DNA of 64,000 nucleotides from Sandaracinus amylolyticus (GTDB lineage: Bacteria; Myxococcota_A; Polyangia; Polyangiales; Sandaracinaceae). How positions within the stretch are numbered: the stretch's first letter is position 1; each line of letters starts with the position of its first letter. Made by a program: the position numbers and the translations under genes. The stretch lies in NCBI RefSeq assembly GCF_000737325.1, contig NZ_CP011125.1:4340001-4404000 (forward strand), given 5' to 3'. The notes under the pieces were generated by a model. That model had not been told where the DNA came from. It worked only from the letters and a program-made list of their open reading frames with translations, and did not search any database. Shown in pieces: positions 54,049-63,763 of the stretch.

Positions 54049-54621
54049 GTGGCGACGGCGCGCAAGAAGACGGGCAACGGGGCGAGCGGCACGAAGAAGA
54101 CCGCGACGAAGAAGGCCGCGACGAAGACGGCGGCGACGAAGACGGCCGCGACCAAGAAGACGACGACGAAGAAGGCAGCGAGCAAGCCCGCCGCGCCGAA
54201 GACGCGCACGACGCGCACCAAGGCCGCTCCGAAGGCGGCGCCGAGCGCGAACGAAGTCGCGCGCGGCGTGGCGCTCGCGGTGGCCGAGGCGGCGCTCGAC
54301 AAGAAGGCCGTGAACGTCGAGATCATCGACGTCGCGGGCAAGGTCGACTACGCGGACTACGTCGTCGTGATGAGCGGCACGAGCGATCGTCAGGTGAACG
54401 CGCTCGCGCGCGGCATCGCGGAGGACGTCGAGCAGAAGACCAAGAACAAGTGCCTCGGCGTCGAGGGTCTGCCCGGCGGCGCGTGGGTGCTCATGGATTT
54501 CGGCGACGTCGTCGTCCACATCTTCCACCACGACGTGCGTGGCTATTACGACCTCGAGTCGCTCTGGATCGACGCCGCGCGCGTGACGGTGCCCGGTCCG
54601 GCGCCCGCGTCGCGCGGATGA
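54049..54621 (+). CDS. rsfS: Ribosome silencing factor with histone H1-like N-terminal extension
   Basis: RsfS binds ribosomal protein L14 and blocks subunit joining in starvation. The core (about residues 68-180) has VNVEIIDVAGKVDYADYVVV, SGTSDRQVNALARGIAEDVE and WVLMDFGDVVVHIFHHDVRG, followed by YYDLESLW, all diagnostic. It is preceded by about 65 residues of Lys/Ala/Thr repeats (KKTATKKAATKTAATKTAAT), very like AlgP or histone H1 tails. GTG 54049 has GGAG seven bases upstream. The stop overlaps the rlmH ATG (ATGA), the common rsfS-rlmH pairing. Confidence 0.94.
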   Translation: MATARKKTGNGASGTKKTATKKAATKTAATKTAATKKTTTKKAASKPAAPKTRTTRTKAAPKAAPSANEVARGVALAVAEAALDKKAVNVEIIDVAGKVDYADYVVVMSGTSDRQVNALARGIAEDVEQKTKNKCLGVEGLPGGAWVLMDFGDVVVHIFHHDVRGYYDLESLWIDAARVTVPGPAPASRG

Positions 54622-55058
54622 AGATCGCGATCATCGCCGTGGGCCGCGTGAAGGAGCGCGGCCTGCGCGACGCGATCGACGACTACGAGAAGCGCATCAA
54701 GCGCTACGCGAAGCTCGACGAGATCGAGCTCGAGGACGGCAGCACGTCCGAGGTCGAGGCGCGCTTCCGCAAGGCGATCCCGGCGCGCGCGCGCGTGGTC
54801 GCGCTCGAGGTCGAGGGCCGGCGCATGACGAGCGAGAAGTTCGCGCGCTACGTCGAGCAGTGCGAGATCGGCGCGGTGCCCGCGCTCGCGTTCGTGATCG
54901 GCGGCTCGTACGGACTGCCGAAGAGCGTGTCGGACACGGCGGATCTGAAGCTCTCGCTGAGCGACATGATCCTGCCGCACCGCCTCGCGAGGCTGTTCCT
55001 CGCGGAGCAGATCTACCGCGCGTTCACGATCCTGCGGAACGAGCCGTACTCGCACTGA
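54618..55058 (+). CDS. rlmH: 23S rRNA (pseudouridine1915-N3)-methyltransferase
   Basis: RlmH methylates pseudouridine 1915 of helix 69 in the mature ribosome using S-adenosylmethionine. The 146-residue SPOUT protein starts MKIAIIAVGRVKERGLRDAI and has LAFVIGGSYGLPKSV (the knot), DMILPHRLARLFLAEQIYRA and the invariant end NEPYSH. It is coupled to rsfS by a four-base ATGA overlap. Confidence 0.97.
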   Translation: MKIAIIAVGRVKERGLRDAIDDYEKRIKRYAKLDEIELEDGSTSEVEARFRKAIPARARVVALEVEGRRMTSEKFARYVEQCEIGAVPALAFVIGGSYGLPKSVSDTADLKLSLSDMILPHRLARLFLAEQIYRAFTILRNEPYSH

Positions 55059-55095
55059 TCGCAACGCACGCGGCGCTCGGCCCGACGAGCGCGCC

Positions 55096-55722
55096 ATGCT
55101 CGACGTCGCGTGGAACGGTCTGCTCGATCTGCTCGCACCGCGGACGTGCCCGGGGTGCGATCTCGATCTCCCTCCGGGCGTGAACGCGTTGTGTGGCGCG
55201 TGCGACGTGCTGATCGAGCGCCTCACGCCCGATCGCGGCGCCAACGCGGCGTACGAGTTCGGCGGCCCGATGGCCGATGCGCTGCGCCGGCTCAAGTACG
55301 CGCGGCGCACCGATCACGTCGCCGCGCTCGGCGCGCTCCTCGCGGATGCGTGCGCGCCGTTCGCGGGACGCATCGACGCCGTCGTGCCGATCCCGCTGCA
55401 CCCGAAGCGCCTGCGCGAGCGCGGCTTCAACCAAGCGGCGCTCCTCGCCGCGCCGGTCGCGTCACGGCTCGGCGTCCCGCTCGACGCCGGCGCGCTCCGG
55501 AGGACGCGCGACACGCCCGCCCAAGCGGGGCTCGGCGCTGCGGATCGCGCGAACAACGTGCGCGGCTGCTTCGTCGCGCGTATTCGCGGGTCACGACGCC
55601 GCGTGCTCGTGATCGACGACGTGCGCACCACGGGCGCGACCTTCGCCGACGCGGCACGCGCGCTCCGCGAAGCGGGCGCGCTGGAGGTGCACGTCATCGC
55701 GCTCGCGGGCGCGGATCGCTGA
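55096..55722 (+). CDS. comF: ComF-family phosphoribosyltransferase-like protein
   Basis: A 208-residue ComF-type protein, related to the competence protein of Bacillus and to GntX/YhgH. The N-terminal zinc finger has CPGCDLDLPPGVNALCGAC. The phosphoribosyltransferase-like core ends in the PRPP loop RRVLVIDDVRTTGATFADA. VVPIPLHPKRLRERGFNQAAL and RRTRDTPAQAGL are also conserved. It is implicated in DNA uptake in competent species; in myxobacteria its role is not certain. It starts 37 bp after rlmH. Confidence 0.93.
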   Translation: MLDVAWNGLLDLLAPRTCPGCDLDLPPGVNALCGACDVLIERLTPDRGANAAYEFGGPMADALRRLKYARRTDHVAALGALLADACAPFAGRIDAVVPIPLHPKRLRERGFNQAALLAAPVASRLGVPLDAGALRRTRDTPAQAGLGAADRANNVRGCFVARIRGSRRRVLVIDDVRTTGATFADAARALREAGALEVHVIALAGADR

Positions 55723-55730
55723 CGCGCGCC

Positions 55731-56315
55731 TCAACGCGTGCCGCCGAACAACAGGCGCCGCATCGCCTCGGCGACCCACGCGCGCTGCGCGCCGCGGCTC
55801 GCCTTCGCCGACGAGAGCCCCACGCTGCGCAGCACCGCGCCTCCGAAGAGCGGCTCGGTCGCGAGCGTCAGGTGCAGCCACGCGATCGCGCGCGCCGTGT
55901 CCTCGAGCTCCACGCGCACGCCGCATCGCTCGCGCGCCGCGTGCGCCGTCTCGACGAGCGCGCTCAGCGTGCCCGAGCCGCCCTCGCGCCAGCCCGCGTG
56001 GTGCAGCCACATCGCGAGCTCGGCGAGCCCTTCGTCGTCGTACGCCTGCGCCATCTTCTCGACGATCACGTCGGGATCGGCGGCGTCGATCGCTCGCAGG
56101 CTCTCCTTCAGGCGACGCCCGCTGCGACGCAGCAGCGCTTCGAGCAGGCCCTGCCTTCCCTCGAAGTGGTGGTGGATCGCGGCGTCCGTGATCCCGAGGT
56201 CGCGCGCGATCGACTGCACGCGCACTGCGTCGAGCCCGCCGTCGCGCAGGCGCTTCTCCGCCGCGTCGAGGATGCGCTCGCGCGCCTGATCGGGAGGGAG
56301 CCGTTGCCGCGTCAT
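55731..56315 (-). CDS. TetR/AcrR-family transcriptional regulator
   Basis: A 194-residue repressor. The N-terminal helix-turn-helix is ERILDAAEKRLRDGGLDAVR then VQSIARDLGITDAAIHHHFE and GRQGLLEALL, the TetR consensus. The C-terminal ligand domain is helical and not assignable to a known effector. It is divergent from the alpha/beta hydrolase gene (58 bp), whose intergenic region contains a 20-bp near-perfect palindrome and a second degenerate copy, as expected for autoregulation plus control of the hydrolase. Confidence 0.94.
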   Translation of the reverse strand: MTRQRLPPDQARERILDAAEKRLRDGGLDAVRVQSIARDLGITDAAIHHHFEGRQGLLEALLRRSGRRLKESLRAIDAADPDVIVEKMAQAYDDEGLAELAMWLHHAGWREGGSGTLSALVETAHAARERCGVRVELEDTARAIAWLHLTLATEPLFGGAVLRSVGLSSAKASRGAQRAWVAEAMRRLLFGGTR

Positions 56316-56320
56316 CGCCG

Positions 56321-56344
56321 CTTACCTTGACCGGTCGAGGTAGC
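56321..56344. promoter_or_regulatory. TetR-type operator, near-perfect palindrome
   Basis: TACCTTGACC followed by GGTCGAGGTA (56323-56342) is two-fold symmetric with a single mismatch. It begins six bases upstream of the TetR ATG on its template side, and is 30 bp upstream of the hydrolase ATG. The 24-bp window 56321-56344 matches the site at 58944-58967 at 21 positions. Confidence 0.72.
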
Positions 56345-56349
56345 CATGC

Positions 56350-56373
56350 AACTTAGACCCATCGAGGTAAGCG
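56350..56373. promoter_or_regulatory. Second, degenerate TetR operator half-pair
   Basis: GACCCATCGAGGTA (56356-56369) matches the right half of the main operator (GACCGGTCGAGGTA) with two changes; the left half is diverged (CTTAGACC). It ends directly before the hydrolase ATG at 56374, so binding would occlude the start region. Confidence 0.5.
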
Positions 56374-57210
56374 ATGGAGGTCGAGACGCCGAGCGGTGTC
56401 GTGCTCCACGTGCGCGCGTCGGGGCCCAGCGAGGGCACGGGCGTGCTCCTCCTGCACGGAGGAGGGCAGACCGGCGCGTCGTGGGGCCGCACGGCGGACG
56501 CGCTCGCGTCGCGCGGACATCGGGTCTGGGCGCCCGATCTGCGCGGTCACGGCGAGAGCGGGCGCCCGTCCGACGGCGACTACGGCATCGACGCGTTCGT
56601 CGAGGACGGATGCGCGCTCGTCGACGCGCTCGCCGCGGAGACGTCGCGGGCCCCGGTGCTCGTCGGCGCGTCGCTCGGTGGGATCGTGTCGCTGCTCGTC
56701 GCGTCGGAGCGAGCGCGCCCGGTGCGCGCGCTCGTGCTGGTCGACATCGCGCTCCGCGCGCGAGGGGAGGGCGTCGAGCGCATCGTCGGGTTCATGCGCT
56801 CGACGCAGGACGGGTTCGACTCGCTCGACGAGGCGCGCGCCGCGATCGCGCGCTACCTGCCGCATCGCCGCGCGGCGCCGACGATCGAAGGGCTCCATCG
56901 CGTGCTCCGGCAGCGTGAGGACGGGCGCTGGATGTGGCACTGGGACCCTCGGCTGCTCGAGCGGCTCGAGGTCGACGCGATCCTCGACGGCGCGCGCTTG
57001 CACGACGCAGCGCGCGTGCTCGACGTGCCGCTGCTCCTCCTGCGCGGTGGGCACAGCGACGTGGTCTCCGAGGAGCTCGCGCGGGAGCTCGTCTCGATCG
57101 CGCCGCGCGCCCGGTGGCAGGACGTGCGCGAGGTCGGGCACATGGTCGCGGGCGACGACAACGACGCGTTCACCAGCGCGGTGCTCGCGTTCCTCGATCA
57201 GCTCGGCTGA
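56374..57210 (+). CDS. Alpha/beta hydrolase
   Basis: A 278-residue cytoplasmic alpha/beta hydrolase. VLLLHGGGQTGASWGRTADA is the oxyanion loop, RVWAPDLRGHGESGRP follows, VLVGASLGGIVSLLVA holds the nucleophile Ser in GASLG, a late Asp lies near LLLLRGGHSDVV, and the His in REVGHMVAGDDND completes the triad. Relatives include peroxidases, haloalkane dehalogenases and esterases; the exact reaction is unknown. TetR regulation is implied by the shared intergenic operators. It overlaps the convergent lipoprotein gene by 13 bp. Confidence 0.9.
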   Translation: MEVETPSGVVLHVRASGPSEGTGVLLLHGGGQTGASWGRTADALASRGHRVWAPDLRGHGESGRPSDGDYGIDAFVEDGCALVDALAAETSRAPVLVGASLGGIVSLLVASERARPVRALVLVDIALRARGEGVERIVGFMRSTQDGFDSLDEARAAIARYLPHRRAAPTIEGLHRVLRQREDGRWMWHWDPRLLERLEVDAILDGARLHDAARVLDVPLLLLRGGHSDVVSEELARELVSIAPRARWQDVREVGHMVAGDDNDAFTSAVLAFLDQLG

Positions 57211-58091
57211 TCCCAGCTGCGCGCGATCACGTCGCGCGCGATGCGCACGTCGCGCGCGATCGCCTCGGTGAGCACCACGCGCGAGATCGCGCCGTCGAAC
57301 GCGGTGATCTGCGCGTCACGGTCGCCACCGCTCACGCGCGCGAGCATCGCGAGCTCGATCGCGATCCGGTACACGCGCTCGGGATCCGCGTCCTGCAGCG
57401 CTGCCGCGAGCTCTTCGTCGCGGGCGCGGCGTTGCTCCTCGACCCACCGCACCGGGGGCGGACCGACGCGGAATCGATGGTGCTCGTCGAGCTCGAGCGG
57501 CACCTCGACCTCCGGGACGTCGCCGCGCGTCAGCGCGCGCGCGCGGAGCACGGCGATGCCCTCGATGCGCTCGTTCCCGTCGACGTCCCGGAACGACTCG
57601 ATGCACACGTGCTCGTCCGCGAGCTCGCCGTAGTCGGGCGGCACCGGCGCGATCGCGCCCTCGGCATCGATCCGGAACGGCAGCATGCACGTGCGCCCCT
57701 CGATGACGCGCGCGACGACGATCTCGTCGTGGCCGTCGCCGTCGAGATCGTGGCTGGGCGCGCGCGGCGGCGGGACGAGCTCGATCTCGCCGTGTCGCAC
57801 CCGCACGCGATCCGCCTCGTGCGAGTCGAGCACCAGCGCCGCGCCGCGCGACGTGACCACGCGGATCGCGCGCTCCTCGCCACGCCGGGCGTCGATCGCG
57901 ACCCAGGCTTCGCCCTCGATCCGCGCGTGCGCCTCGTACCCTGCGCGTGCGAGCCCCGCCGTGATCGCGTCCGCCTCGGCGCGCGGATCGACACCGGCGT
58001 GCATCCACTCGCTGTAGTCGGGGAGCACCGAGCGCTGTCCTCCGCCGCACCCGGCGAGCATCGTCAGCGCGAGGATCAGCGGCAGGCGCAC
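57198..58091 (-). CDS. FG-GAP/VCBS-like lipoprotein
   Basis: A 297-residue lipoprotein with signal MRLPLILALTMLAGC (Cys15). The mature part is mixed alpha/beta with two calcium-binding FG-GAP-like loops, DLDGDGHDEIVVARVIEG and DVDGNERIEGIAVL, the D-x-D-G-x-(D/N) pattern of surface beta-propeller repeats. The C-terminal 80 residues are helical (WVEEQRRARDEELAAALQDA). The family is uncertain. It is convergent with the hydrolase gene and divergent from smpB (83 bp). Confidence 0.8.
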   Translation of the reverse strand: MRLPLILALTMLAGCGGGQRSVLPDYSEWMHAGVDPRAEADAITAGLARAGYEAHARIEGEAWVAIDARRGEERAIRVVTSRGAALVLDSHEADRVRVRHGEIELVPPPRAPSHDLDGDGHDEIVVARVIEGRTCMLPFRIDAEGAIAPVPPDYGELADEHVCIESFRDVDGNERIEGIAVLRARALTRGDVPEVEVPLELDEHHRFRVGPPPVRWVEEQRRARDEELAAALQDADPERVYRIAIELAMLARVSGGDRDAQITAFDGAISRVVLTEAIARDVRIARDVIARSWDQPS

Positions 58092-58174
58092 GGCGGCCGA
58101 GTATGACGCGCAGTGGTGCGTTCGCTCTTCCCGGTGCTATGTGCAGAGGCCGCTGCAGGGGCGGCGCCGTCGAT

Positions 58175-58666
58175 ATGTCCGTGAAGAACGCGAAGAAGGG
58201 TGCCGCGCCCGGCGAGAAGCTCGTCGCGCGCAACCCGAAGGCGACCCAACGCTACGAGCTCGAGGAGCGCCTCGAAGCGGGCCTCGTGCTCACCGGCTCC
58301 GAGGTGAAGAGCCTGCGTGCGGGTCGCGCCGATCTCGAGGCCGCGTTCGCGCGTATCGAGAACGGGCAGGTGTACCTGCACAACCTGTACATCCCGCCGT
58401 ACGGGCCCGCGACCGCGTTCGGCCACGATCCCCGGCGCACCCGCAAGCTGCTGCTGCACGCGGGCGAGATCGAGAAGTGGTCGGGCCGGATCACGACCAA
58501 GGGCTACACGCTCGTCCCGGTGCGCCTCTACTTCAAGGGCAGCTGGGTCAAGGTCGAGCTCGGGCTCGGCAAGGGCAAGAAGCAGGGCGACGAGCGCGAG
58601 AAGCTCAAGCGCGAGGTCGACCTCAAGGAAGCGCGCGCCGCGATCAAGGGAGCGAAGGCGCGATGA
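58175..58666 (+). CDS. smpB: SsrA (tmRNA)-binding protein
   Basis: SmpB binds tmRNA and brings it to stalled ribosomes in trans-translation. The 163-residue protein has ARNPKATQRYELEERLEAGL, VLTGSEVKSLRAGRADLEAA, YIPPYGPATAFGHDPRRTRK and the C-terminal basic tail GKGKKQGDEREKLKREVDLK. ATG 58175 is picked from the conserved start; an upstream in-frame ATG at 58103 would add 24 atypical residues. No canonical ssrA gene is found in the window. The stop overlaps the next ATG (ATGA). Confidence 0.96.
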   Translation: MSVKNAKKGAAPGEKLVARNPKATQRYELEERLEAGLVLTGSEVKSLRAGRADLEAAFARIENGQVYLHNLYIPPYGPATAFGHDPRRTRKLLLHAGEIEKWSGRITTKGYTLVPVRLYFKGSWVKVELGLGKGKKQGDEREKLKREVDLKEARAAIKGAKAR

Positions 58667-58938
58667 CGCTCGGCGCGATCACGATCGCCCAAGGAGGGCA
58701 GGGCGAGGCGCTCGCGTTCGCGGGCGAGGTCCTGCACGTCGTGATCGAGCGCGCGTACGCGCCCGGCGCGCCGCTCTCGATCACGCTCGCGCGTGAGGCG
58801 GGCGCGCTCTCGCTGAGCGGCAAGACGATCGGCTCGAAGCGCCGCGAGGACGGGCGCTTCGACGTGCGCGTGCGGCTGGTGAGCCTGCGCCGCGAGGATC
58901 GCGCGACGCTCGAGGCGCTCGCAGCCGTCCGCGGATGA
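58663..58938 (+). CDS. Small PilZ-like protein, coupled to smpB
   Basis: A 91-residue protein. The second half (SLSGKTIGSKRREDGRFDVR then VRLVSLRREDRATLEALAAV) has the strand pattern and spacing of the end of a PilZ domain, which binds c-di-GMP. The canonical RxxxR and D/NxSxxG motifs are not both visible, so binding is doubtful. Its ATG overlaps the smpB stop (ATGA), so it is translated with SmpB. The perfect palindrome at 58944 lies six bases after its stop. Confidence 0.68.
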   Translation: MTLGAITIAQGGQGEALAFAGEVLHVVIERAYAPGAPLSITLAREAGALSLSGKTIGSKRREDGRFDVRVRLVSLRREDRATLEALAAVRG

Positions 58939-58943
58939 TGCGC

Positions 58944-58967
58944 GCTACCTCGACCGGTCGAGGTAGC
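58944..58967. promoter_or_regulatory. Perfect 24-bp palindrome identical in core to the TetR operator
   Basis: GCTACCTCGACC is followed immediately by its exact reverse complement GGTCGAGGTAGC. The site matches 56321-56344 at 21 of 24 positions and is more symmetric. It is placed between the stops of convergent genes (PilZ-like at 58938 and thrC at 58976), an odd place for an operator. As RNA it could form a 12-bp stem but no U tract follows. Confidence 0.7.
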
Positions 58968-58975
58968 GGCTCACG

Positions 58976-60313
<1,338 letters not shown>

Positions 60314-60323
60314 GACGCGGCGC

Positions 60324-60329
60324 ATTATA
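60324..60329 (-). promoter_or_regulatory. Candidate -10 element of thrC
   Basis: A perfect TATAAT reads on the minus strand just upstream of thrC ATG 60313. No recognisable -35 hexamer lies 17 bp away, and the spacing to the start implies a very short or leaderless transcript. The call is therefore weak, and A/T runs are rare in this GC-rich sequence. Confidence 0.38.
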
Positions 60330-60344
60330 CGGGCGTGAGCGGCA

Positions 60345-61349
60345 TCACGCCGCGCAGACGAACTCGTCTCCTTCGATCCACCCGCGCGACGTCAATTCGG
60401 CGCGGATCAGCGCCCTCGCGCCCTCCGCGCCGACCGCGACGACGATCAGCTCGCGCGCCCGATCGATCACGTCGGGACCGACGATCGGCGCGCCTCGCGC
60501 GATGCGCCCGATCTTGCGCGGATCGATGTCGACGAATCGGGAGAAGCGCACGCCCTCCTGCTCGAGCGCGCGGGCGAAGCGGCGCCCCGTGGGTCCCGCG
60601 CCCCAGCACGTGAGCGCGCGGCCGCGCGCGATGTGGGCGAGCTTCGGCGCGAGGAATCGCGCTTTGAGCGCGCGGTGCCGCTCGAGCGAATAACGAGGAT
60701 CCGTGAACGTCAGGCGACCTTCGCGCTCTCTCCAGCGCAGCACGTCGCGCTCGATCTTCGCGAGCGACCAACCGGCCGCGTCGAGGCGCATCCAGAGGTC
60801 GTAGTCCTCGGCCCACTCGGTGTCGCGATACCCGCCGACCTGCTCGAGCGCGTCGCGCCGGATCATCACGGAGGGATGGCAGAGCGGGGCCTCGACGAAG
60901 AGATCGCGTGCGTGCTCCACCGGCGTGAGCAGCGCGTTCATCCACGCGATGTAGCGGCGCATCCCGTCCTGCACGACGTGCGCGGGGAACGCCTCGACGC
61001 GCCCGCCGATCACCGCGAGCCGCGCATCACGCGAGAGCGCATCGAGCTGCGCCGCGAAGCGCCCGGGCAGCGACACGTCGTCGCCGTCCATGCGCGCGAG
61101 GAACGGCGCGCGCGCATGCGCCATCCCGAGCTGCAGCGCGCGCACGATCCCGGCGCCCTCGCCGCGCACCATCACGACGCGCGGATCGCGGAACGCCGCG
61201 ACCTTCGCCGCGCTCGCATCGCGCGACGCATCGTCGATCGCGATCACCTCGATCGGCACCTCGCGATCGACGAGCACGCTCGAGAGCGCCTCGTCGATGG
61301 TCTCCGCGACGTCGCGGTACGGCAGCAGCACCGAGATCCGCGGCTCCAT
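60345..61349 (-). CDS. Family 2 glycosyltransferase with C-terminal Rossmann-like domain
   Basis: A 334-residue protein. The GT-A domain (about residues 1-230) has [28 protein letters not shown], the DxD-like [15 protein letters not shown] and [16 protein letters not shown]. The C-terminal 90 residues ([20 protein letters not shown] then [15 protein letters not shown]) look like a nucleotide-sugar or NAD-binding Rossmann half, as in some glycan-modifying enzymes. It may build a surface polysaccharide. No other polysaccharide genes surround it. The gap to thrC is 31 bp. Confidence 0.88.
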   Translation of the reverse strand: MEPRISVLLPYRDVAETIDEALSSVLVDREVPIEVIAIDDASRDASAAKVAAFRDPRVVMVRGEGAGIVRALQLGMAHARAPFLARMDGDDVSLPGRFAAQLDALSRDARLAVIGGRVEAFPAHVVQDGMRRYIAWMNALLTPVEHARDLFVEAPLCHPSVMIRRDALEQVGGYRDTEWAEDYDLWMRLDAAGWSLAKIERDVLRWREREGRLTFTDPRYSLERHRALKARFLAPKLAHIARGRALTCWGAGPTGRRFARALEQEGVRFSRFVDIDPRKIGRIARGAPIVGPDVIDRARELIVVAVGAEGARALIRAELTSRGWIEGDEFVCAA

Positions 61350-61370
61350 GCGTGCGCGCTACCACGCGCG

Positions 61371-62093
61371 TCAGGGCGCGTCGACGAACCACTCCTCGCG
61401 CCAACGGACGCTCCCCGGCAGCCAAATCGAGAGCTCCGCGCTTCCCGGCGCGACACCGCCGAAGCCGAGCGCGCTCTCGAGGTGGATCTCCGGAGAACCT
61501 CCCGCCACGCACGCATCCAGGAGCACGCGTGCGAGCAGCACGTTCCCCGTGTCCGTGCCCGCGCAGCGCACGACGTCGCGCCGACTCCAGTCGTCGCCGA
61601 TACAATCGGCTTCGTTCGTCAGGCTCAGCGCCGGCAGCATCTCGGGCCAGACGCGCTGATCGGAGACCGGATATCGCTCGCTCGCGCACGGCCACCACGA
61701 CCACGACTCGATGCGAGTGCGATAGCCGAGCACGCCGCGGCCGCTGAGCGCGAGGTCGTAGTCGAGCAGCAGCGCGCGCACTTCGCTCGCGGGATGTGTC
61801 AGCTCGATGCGTGCCGGCGTGCCGCTCGGGTGGAAGAGGCGCGCGAGCAGCAGCAGGCCGAGCGCACGGCACGTCTCGCGCTCGGCGAGGAGATGGAGCG
61901 CGTCGCACTGCGACTGCGTGTAGCCGTGATACGCGTGGTGCCCGCGCAGGATCACCAGCCGTCCGAGCGCGACGCGCGACGGCGGCGGCGGAATCGCGTC
62001 ACGCGTGAAGACGACCTTGCGTTCGGGCTCAGCCACGACGTGCGCGGTCGCCTCCAGGAACGCGTGCAGCGCGGCATCCGAACGAGCGTTCAT
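61371..62093 (-). CDS. Unknown protein with Cys/Trp residues
   Basis: A 240-residue soluble protein. Its first third contains [20 protein letters not shown], the middle is hydrophobic ([20 protein letters not shown]) and is followed by [17 protein letters not shown] and a Cys-bearing patch ([20 protein letters not shown]). No signal peptide or transmembrane helix stands out. I recognise no family. It begins 35 bp from the divergent astB gene and ends 21 bp before the glycosyltransferase gene, so it leads a three-gene minus-strand unit with it and thrC. Confidence 0.7.
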   Translation of the reverse strand: MNARSDAALHAFLEATAHVVAEPERKVVFTRDAIPPPPSRVALGRLVILRGHHAYHGYTQSQCDALHLLAERETCRALGLLLLARLFHPSGTPARIELTHPASEVRALLLDYDLALSGRGVLGYRTRIESWSWWPCASERYPVSDQRVWPEMLPALSLTNEADCIGDDWSRRDVVRCAGTDTGNVLLARVLLDACVAGGSPEIHLESALGFGGVAPGSAELSIWLPGSVRWREEWFVDAP

Positions 62094-62128
62094 CGTCCCT
62101 CGCAGACCGGCGCTACCATGCGCGTCGC

Positions 62129-63460
62129 ATGACGGCCAAGGCGACCGAGGCGAACTTCGACGGGCTCGTGGGCCCGACTCACAACTACGCGGGCCTGTCG
62201 TACGGCAACGTCGCGTCGACCTCGAACCTCGGCGGCACGAGCTCGCCGCGCACCGCCGCGCTGCAAGGTCTCGCGAAGATGAAGGCGCTCGCGGACCTCG
62301 GGATCCCGCAGGGCATCCTTCCGCCGCAGGAGCGACCCGACGTGCACGCGCTGCGTCGCCTCGGGCTCTCGGGCGCGACCGACGCGCAGGTGATCGAGCG
62401 AGCCGCGAAGGACGCGCCGATGTTGCTCGCGCTCTGTTGCTCCGCGTCGTCCATGTGGACCGCGAACGCCGCGACGATCGCGCCCAGCGCCGATACGCGC
62501 GACGCGCGCGTGCACTTCACGCCCGCGAACCTGATCGATCGCCCGCACCGCGCGATCGAGCCCGCGCAGACCACGCGCACGCTGCGCGCGATCTTCTCCG
62601 ACGAGTCGCGCTTCGTCGTGCACGAGCCGCTCGAGATGGGCCAGGCGTTCGCCGACGAGGGCGCGGCGAACCACACGCGCCTCGTCTCGGGCGATCACGC
62701 GCTGCACCTGTTCGTCTACGGCCGTCGCGGGATCGGTGCGGATCCGAGCGCGCCCAAGAAGTTCCCGGCGCGACAGACGCTCGAAGCATCACAGGCAATC
62801 GCGCGCCTCCACGGGCTCGACGACGCGCGCGCGCTCTTCGTGCAGCAGAGCCCCGACGTGATCGATCAGGGCGTGTTCCACAACGACGTGATCGCGGTCG
62901 GGCATGGACAGATGCTCTTCTTCCACGAGCTCGCGTTTCGTGATCGCGACGACGTGCTCCGCGCGATCGCCGCACGCGTTCCCGGGTTCGAGGCCGTCGA
63001 GGTGCGCGCGTCGGAGGTGAGCGTCGAGGACGCGGTGAAGAGCTACCTCTTCAACTCGCAGATCCTCACGCTGCCCGGCGGTGGTCGCATCCTCGTCGCC
63101 CCCGAGGAGTGCCGCGAGGTCGCGCCCGTCGCGAAGCTGCTCGATCGCCTCGTCGACGAGGGCGTGTTCTCCGAGGTGAAGGTGTTCGATCTGCGCCAGA
63201 GCATGCGCAACGGCGGCGGCCCGGCGTGCCTACGGCTGCGCGTCGTGCTCGAGCCGGAGGAGATCGCCGCGGTGCGCCGGACGTGCTGGATGAACGAGCC
63301 GACGTACGACGTGCTCGTCGCGTGGGCCACCAAGCACTATCGCGATCGCCTCGAGCCGCGCGATCTCGCGGACCCGTCGTTGCTCGACGAGTCGCGCCGC
63401 GCGCTCGACGAGCTGACTGGCATCCTGGCGCTCGGATCGATCTATCCGTTTCAAAGATAG
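62129..63460 (+). CDS. astB: N-succinylarginine dihydrolase
   Basis: AstB splits N2-succinylarginine to N2-succinylornithine, CO2 and two ammonia, the second step of the arginine succinyltransferase route. The 443-residue amidinotransferase-fold protein has [59 protein letters not shown], and the nucleophile Cys in [12 protein letters not shown]. Other ast genes (astC, astA, astD) are absent here, so the pathway must be completed elsewhere or the gene serves alone. Confidence 0.95.
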   Translation: MTAKATEANFDGLVGPTHNYAGLSYGNVASTSNLGGTSSPRTAALQGLAKMKALADLGIPQGILPPQERPDVHALRRLGLSGATDAQVIERAAKDAPMLLALCCSASSMWTANAATIAPSADTRDARVHFTPANLIDRPHRAIEPAQTTRTLRAIFSDESRFVVHEPLEMGQAFADEGAANHTRLVSGDHALHLFVYGRRGIGADPSAPKKFPARQTLEASQAIARLHGLDDARALFVQQSPDVIDQGVFHNDVIAVGHGQMLFFHELAFRDRDDVLRAIAARVPGFEAVEVRASEVSVEDAVKSYLFNSQILTLPGGGRILVAPEECREVAPVAKLLDRLVDEGVFSEVKVFDLRQSMRNGGGPACLRLRVVLEPEEIAAVRRTCWMNEPTYDVLVAWATKHYRDRLEPRDLADPSLLDESRRALDELTGILALGSIYPFQR

Positions 63461-63539
63461 GCGCTTATCCGAGCGTATCGTGCAGATCGCTGGAAACGGC
63501 GCGCTTCTGCGCGGCACACGCGCTGCTCTGCGCGTCCGC

Positions 63540-63756
63540 GGGCCCGTAGCTCAAACGGACAGAGCACCGGAAAACGGCAGAACCGGACTGTAAAAGGCCG
63601 CATGCGACCTGCTACCGGCGTACGCGCTGGGTGTGGGGTGTGGGCAGGGTTGCGGATGCACCGAATGGCACGGAGATCCCGGGTCGCTAGGGAAGCGCGT
63701 TTCCCAAGACGCCTGCTTCGTGTATGCGGGTGCGGGTTCGATCCCCGCCGGGCCCG
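63540..63756 (+). tRNA. tRNA-like gene interrupted by a structured insert of about 145 nt
   Basis: The ends fold as a tRNA. A perfect 7-bp acceptor pairs GGGCCCG (63540-63546) with CGGGCCC (63749-63755). A D arm has GCTC (63549-63552) and GAGC (63562-63565) with loop AAACGGACA. The T arm is GCGGG-TTCGATC-CCCGC (63732-63748), with discriminator G63756 and no encoded CCA. Between D and T arms are 166 nt instead of about 22. No normal anticodon arm fits there. The insert folds on its own: 63600-63612 with 63644-63658, an inner CCGGCG-TACG-CGCTGG hairpin, and a stem GAAGC/GCTTC (63692-63719) whose loop reads TTCCCAA. It ends seven bases before the cysH stop. Confidence 0.45.
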
Positions 63757-63763
63757 ATGGGGG

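Noticed and set aside
63540-63756. tmRNA (ssrA)
   Set aside because: A full D stem is present, the length is about 217 nt, no tag reading frame ending in Ala-Ala is seen, and the tmRNA 5' consensus is absent.
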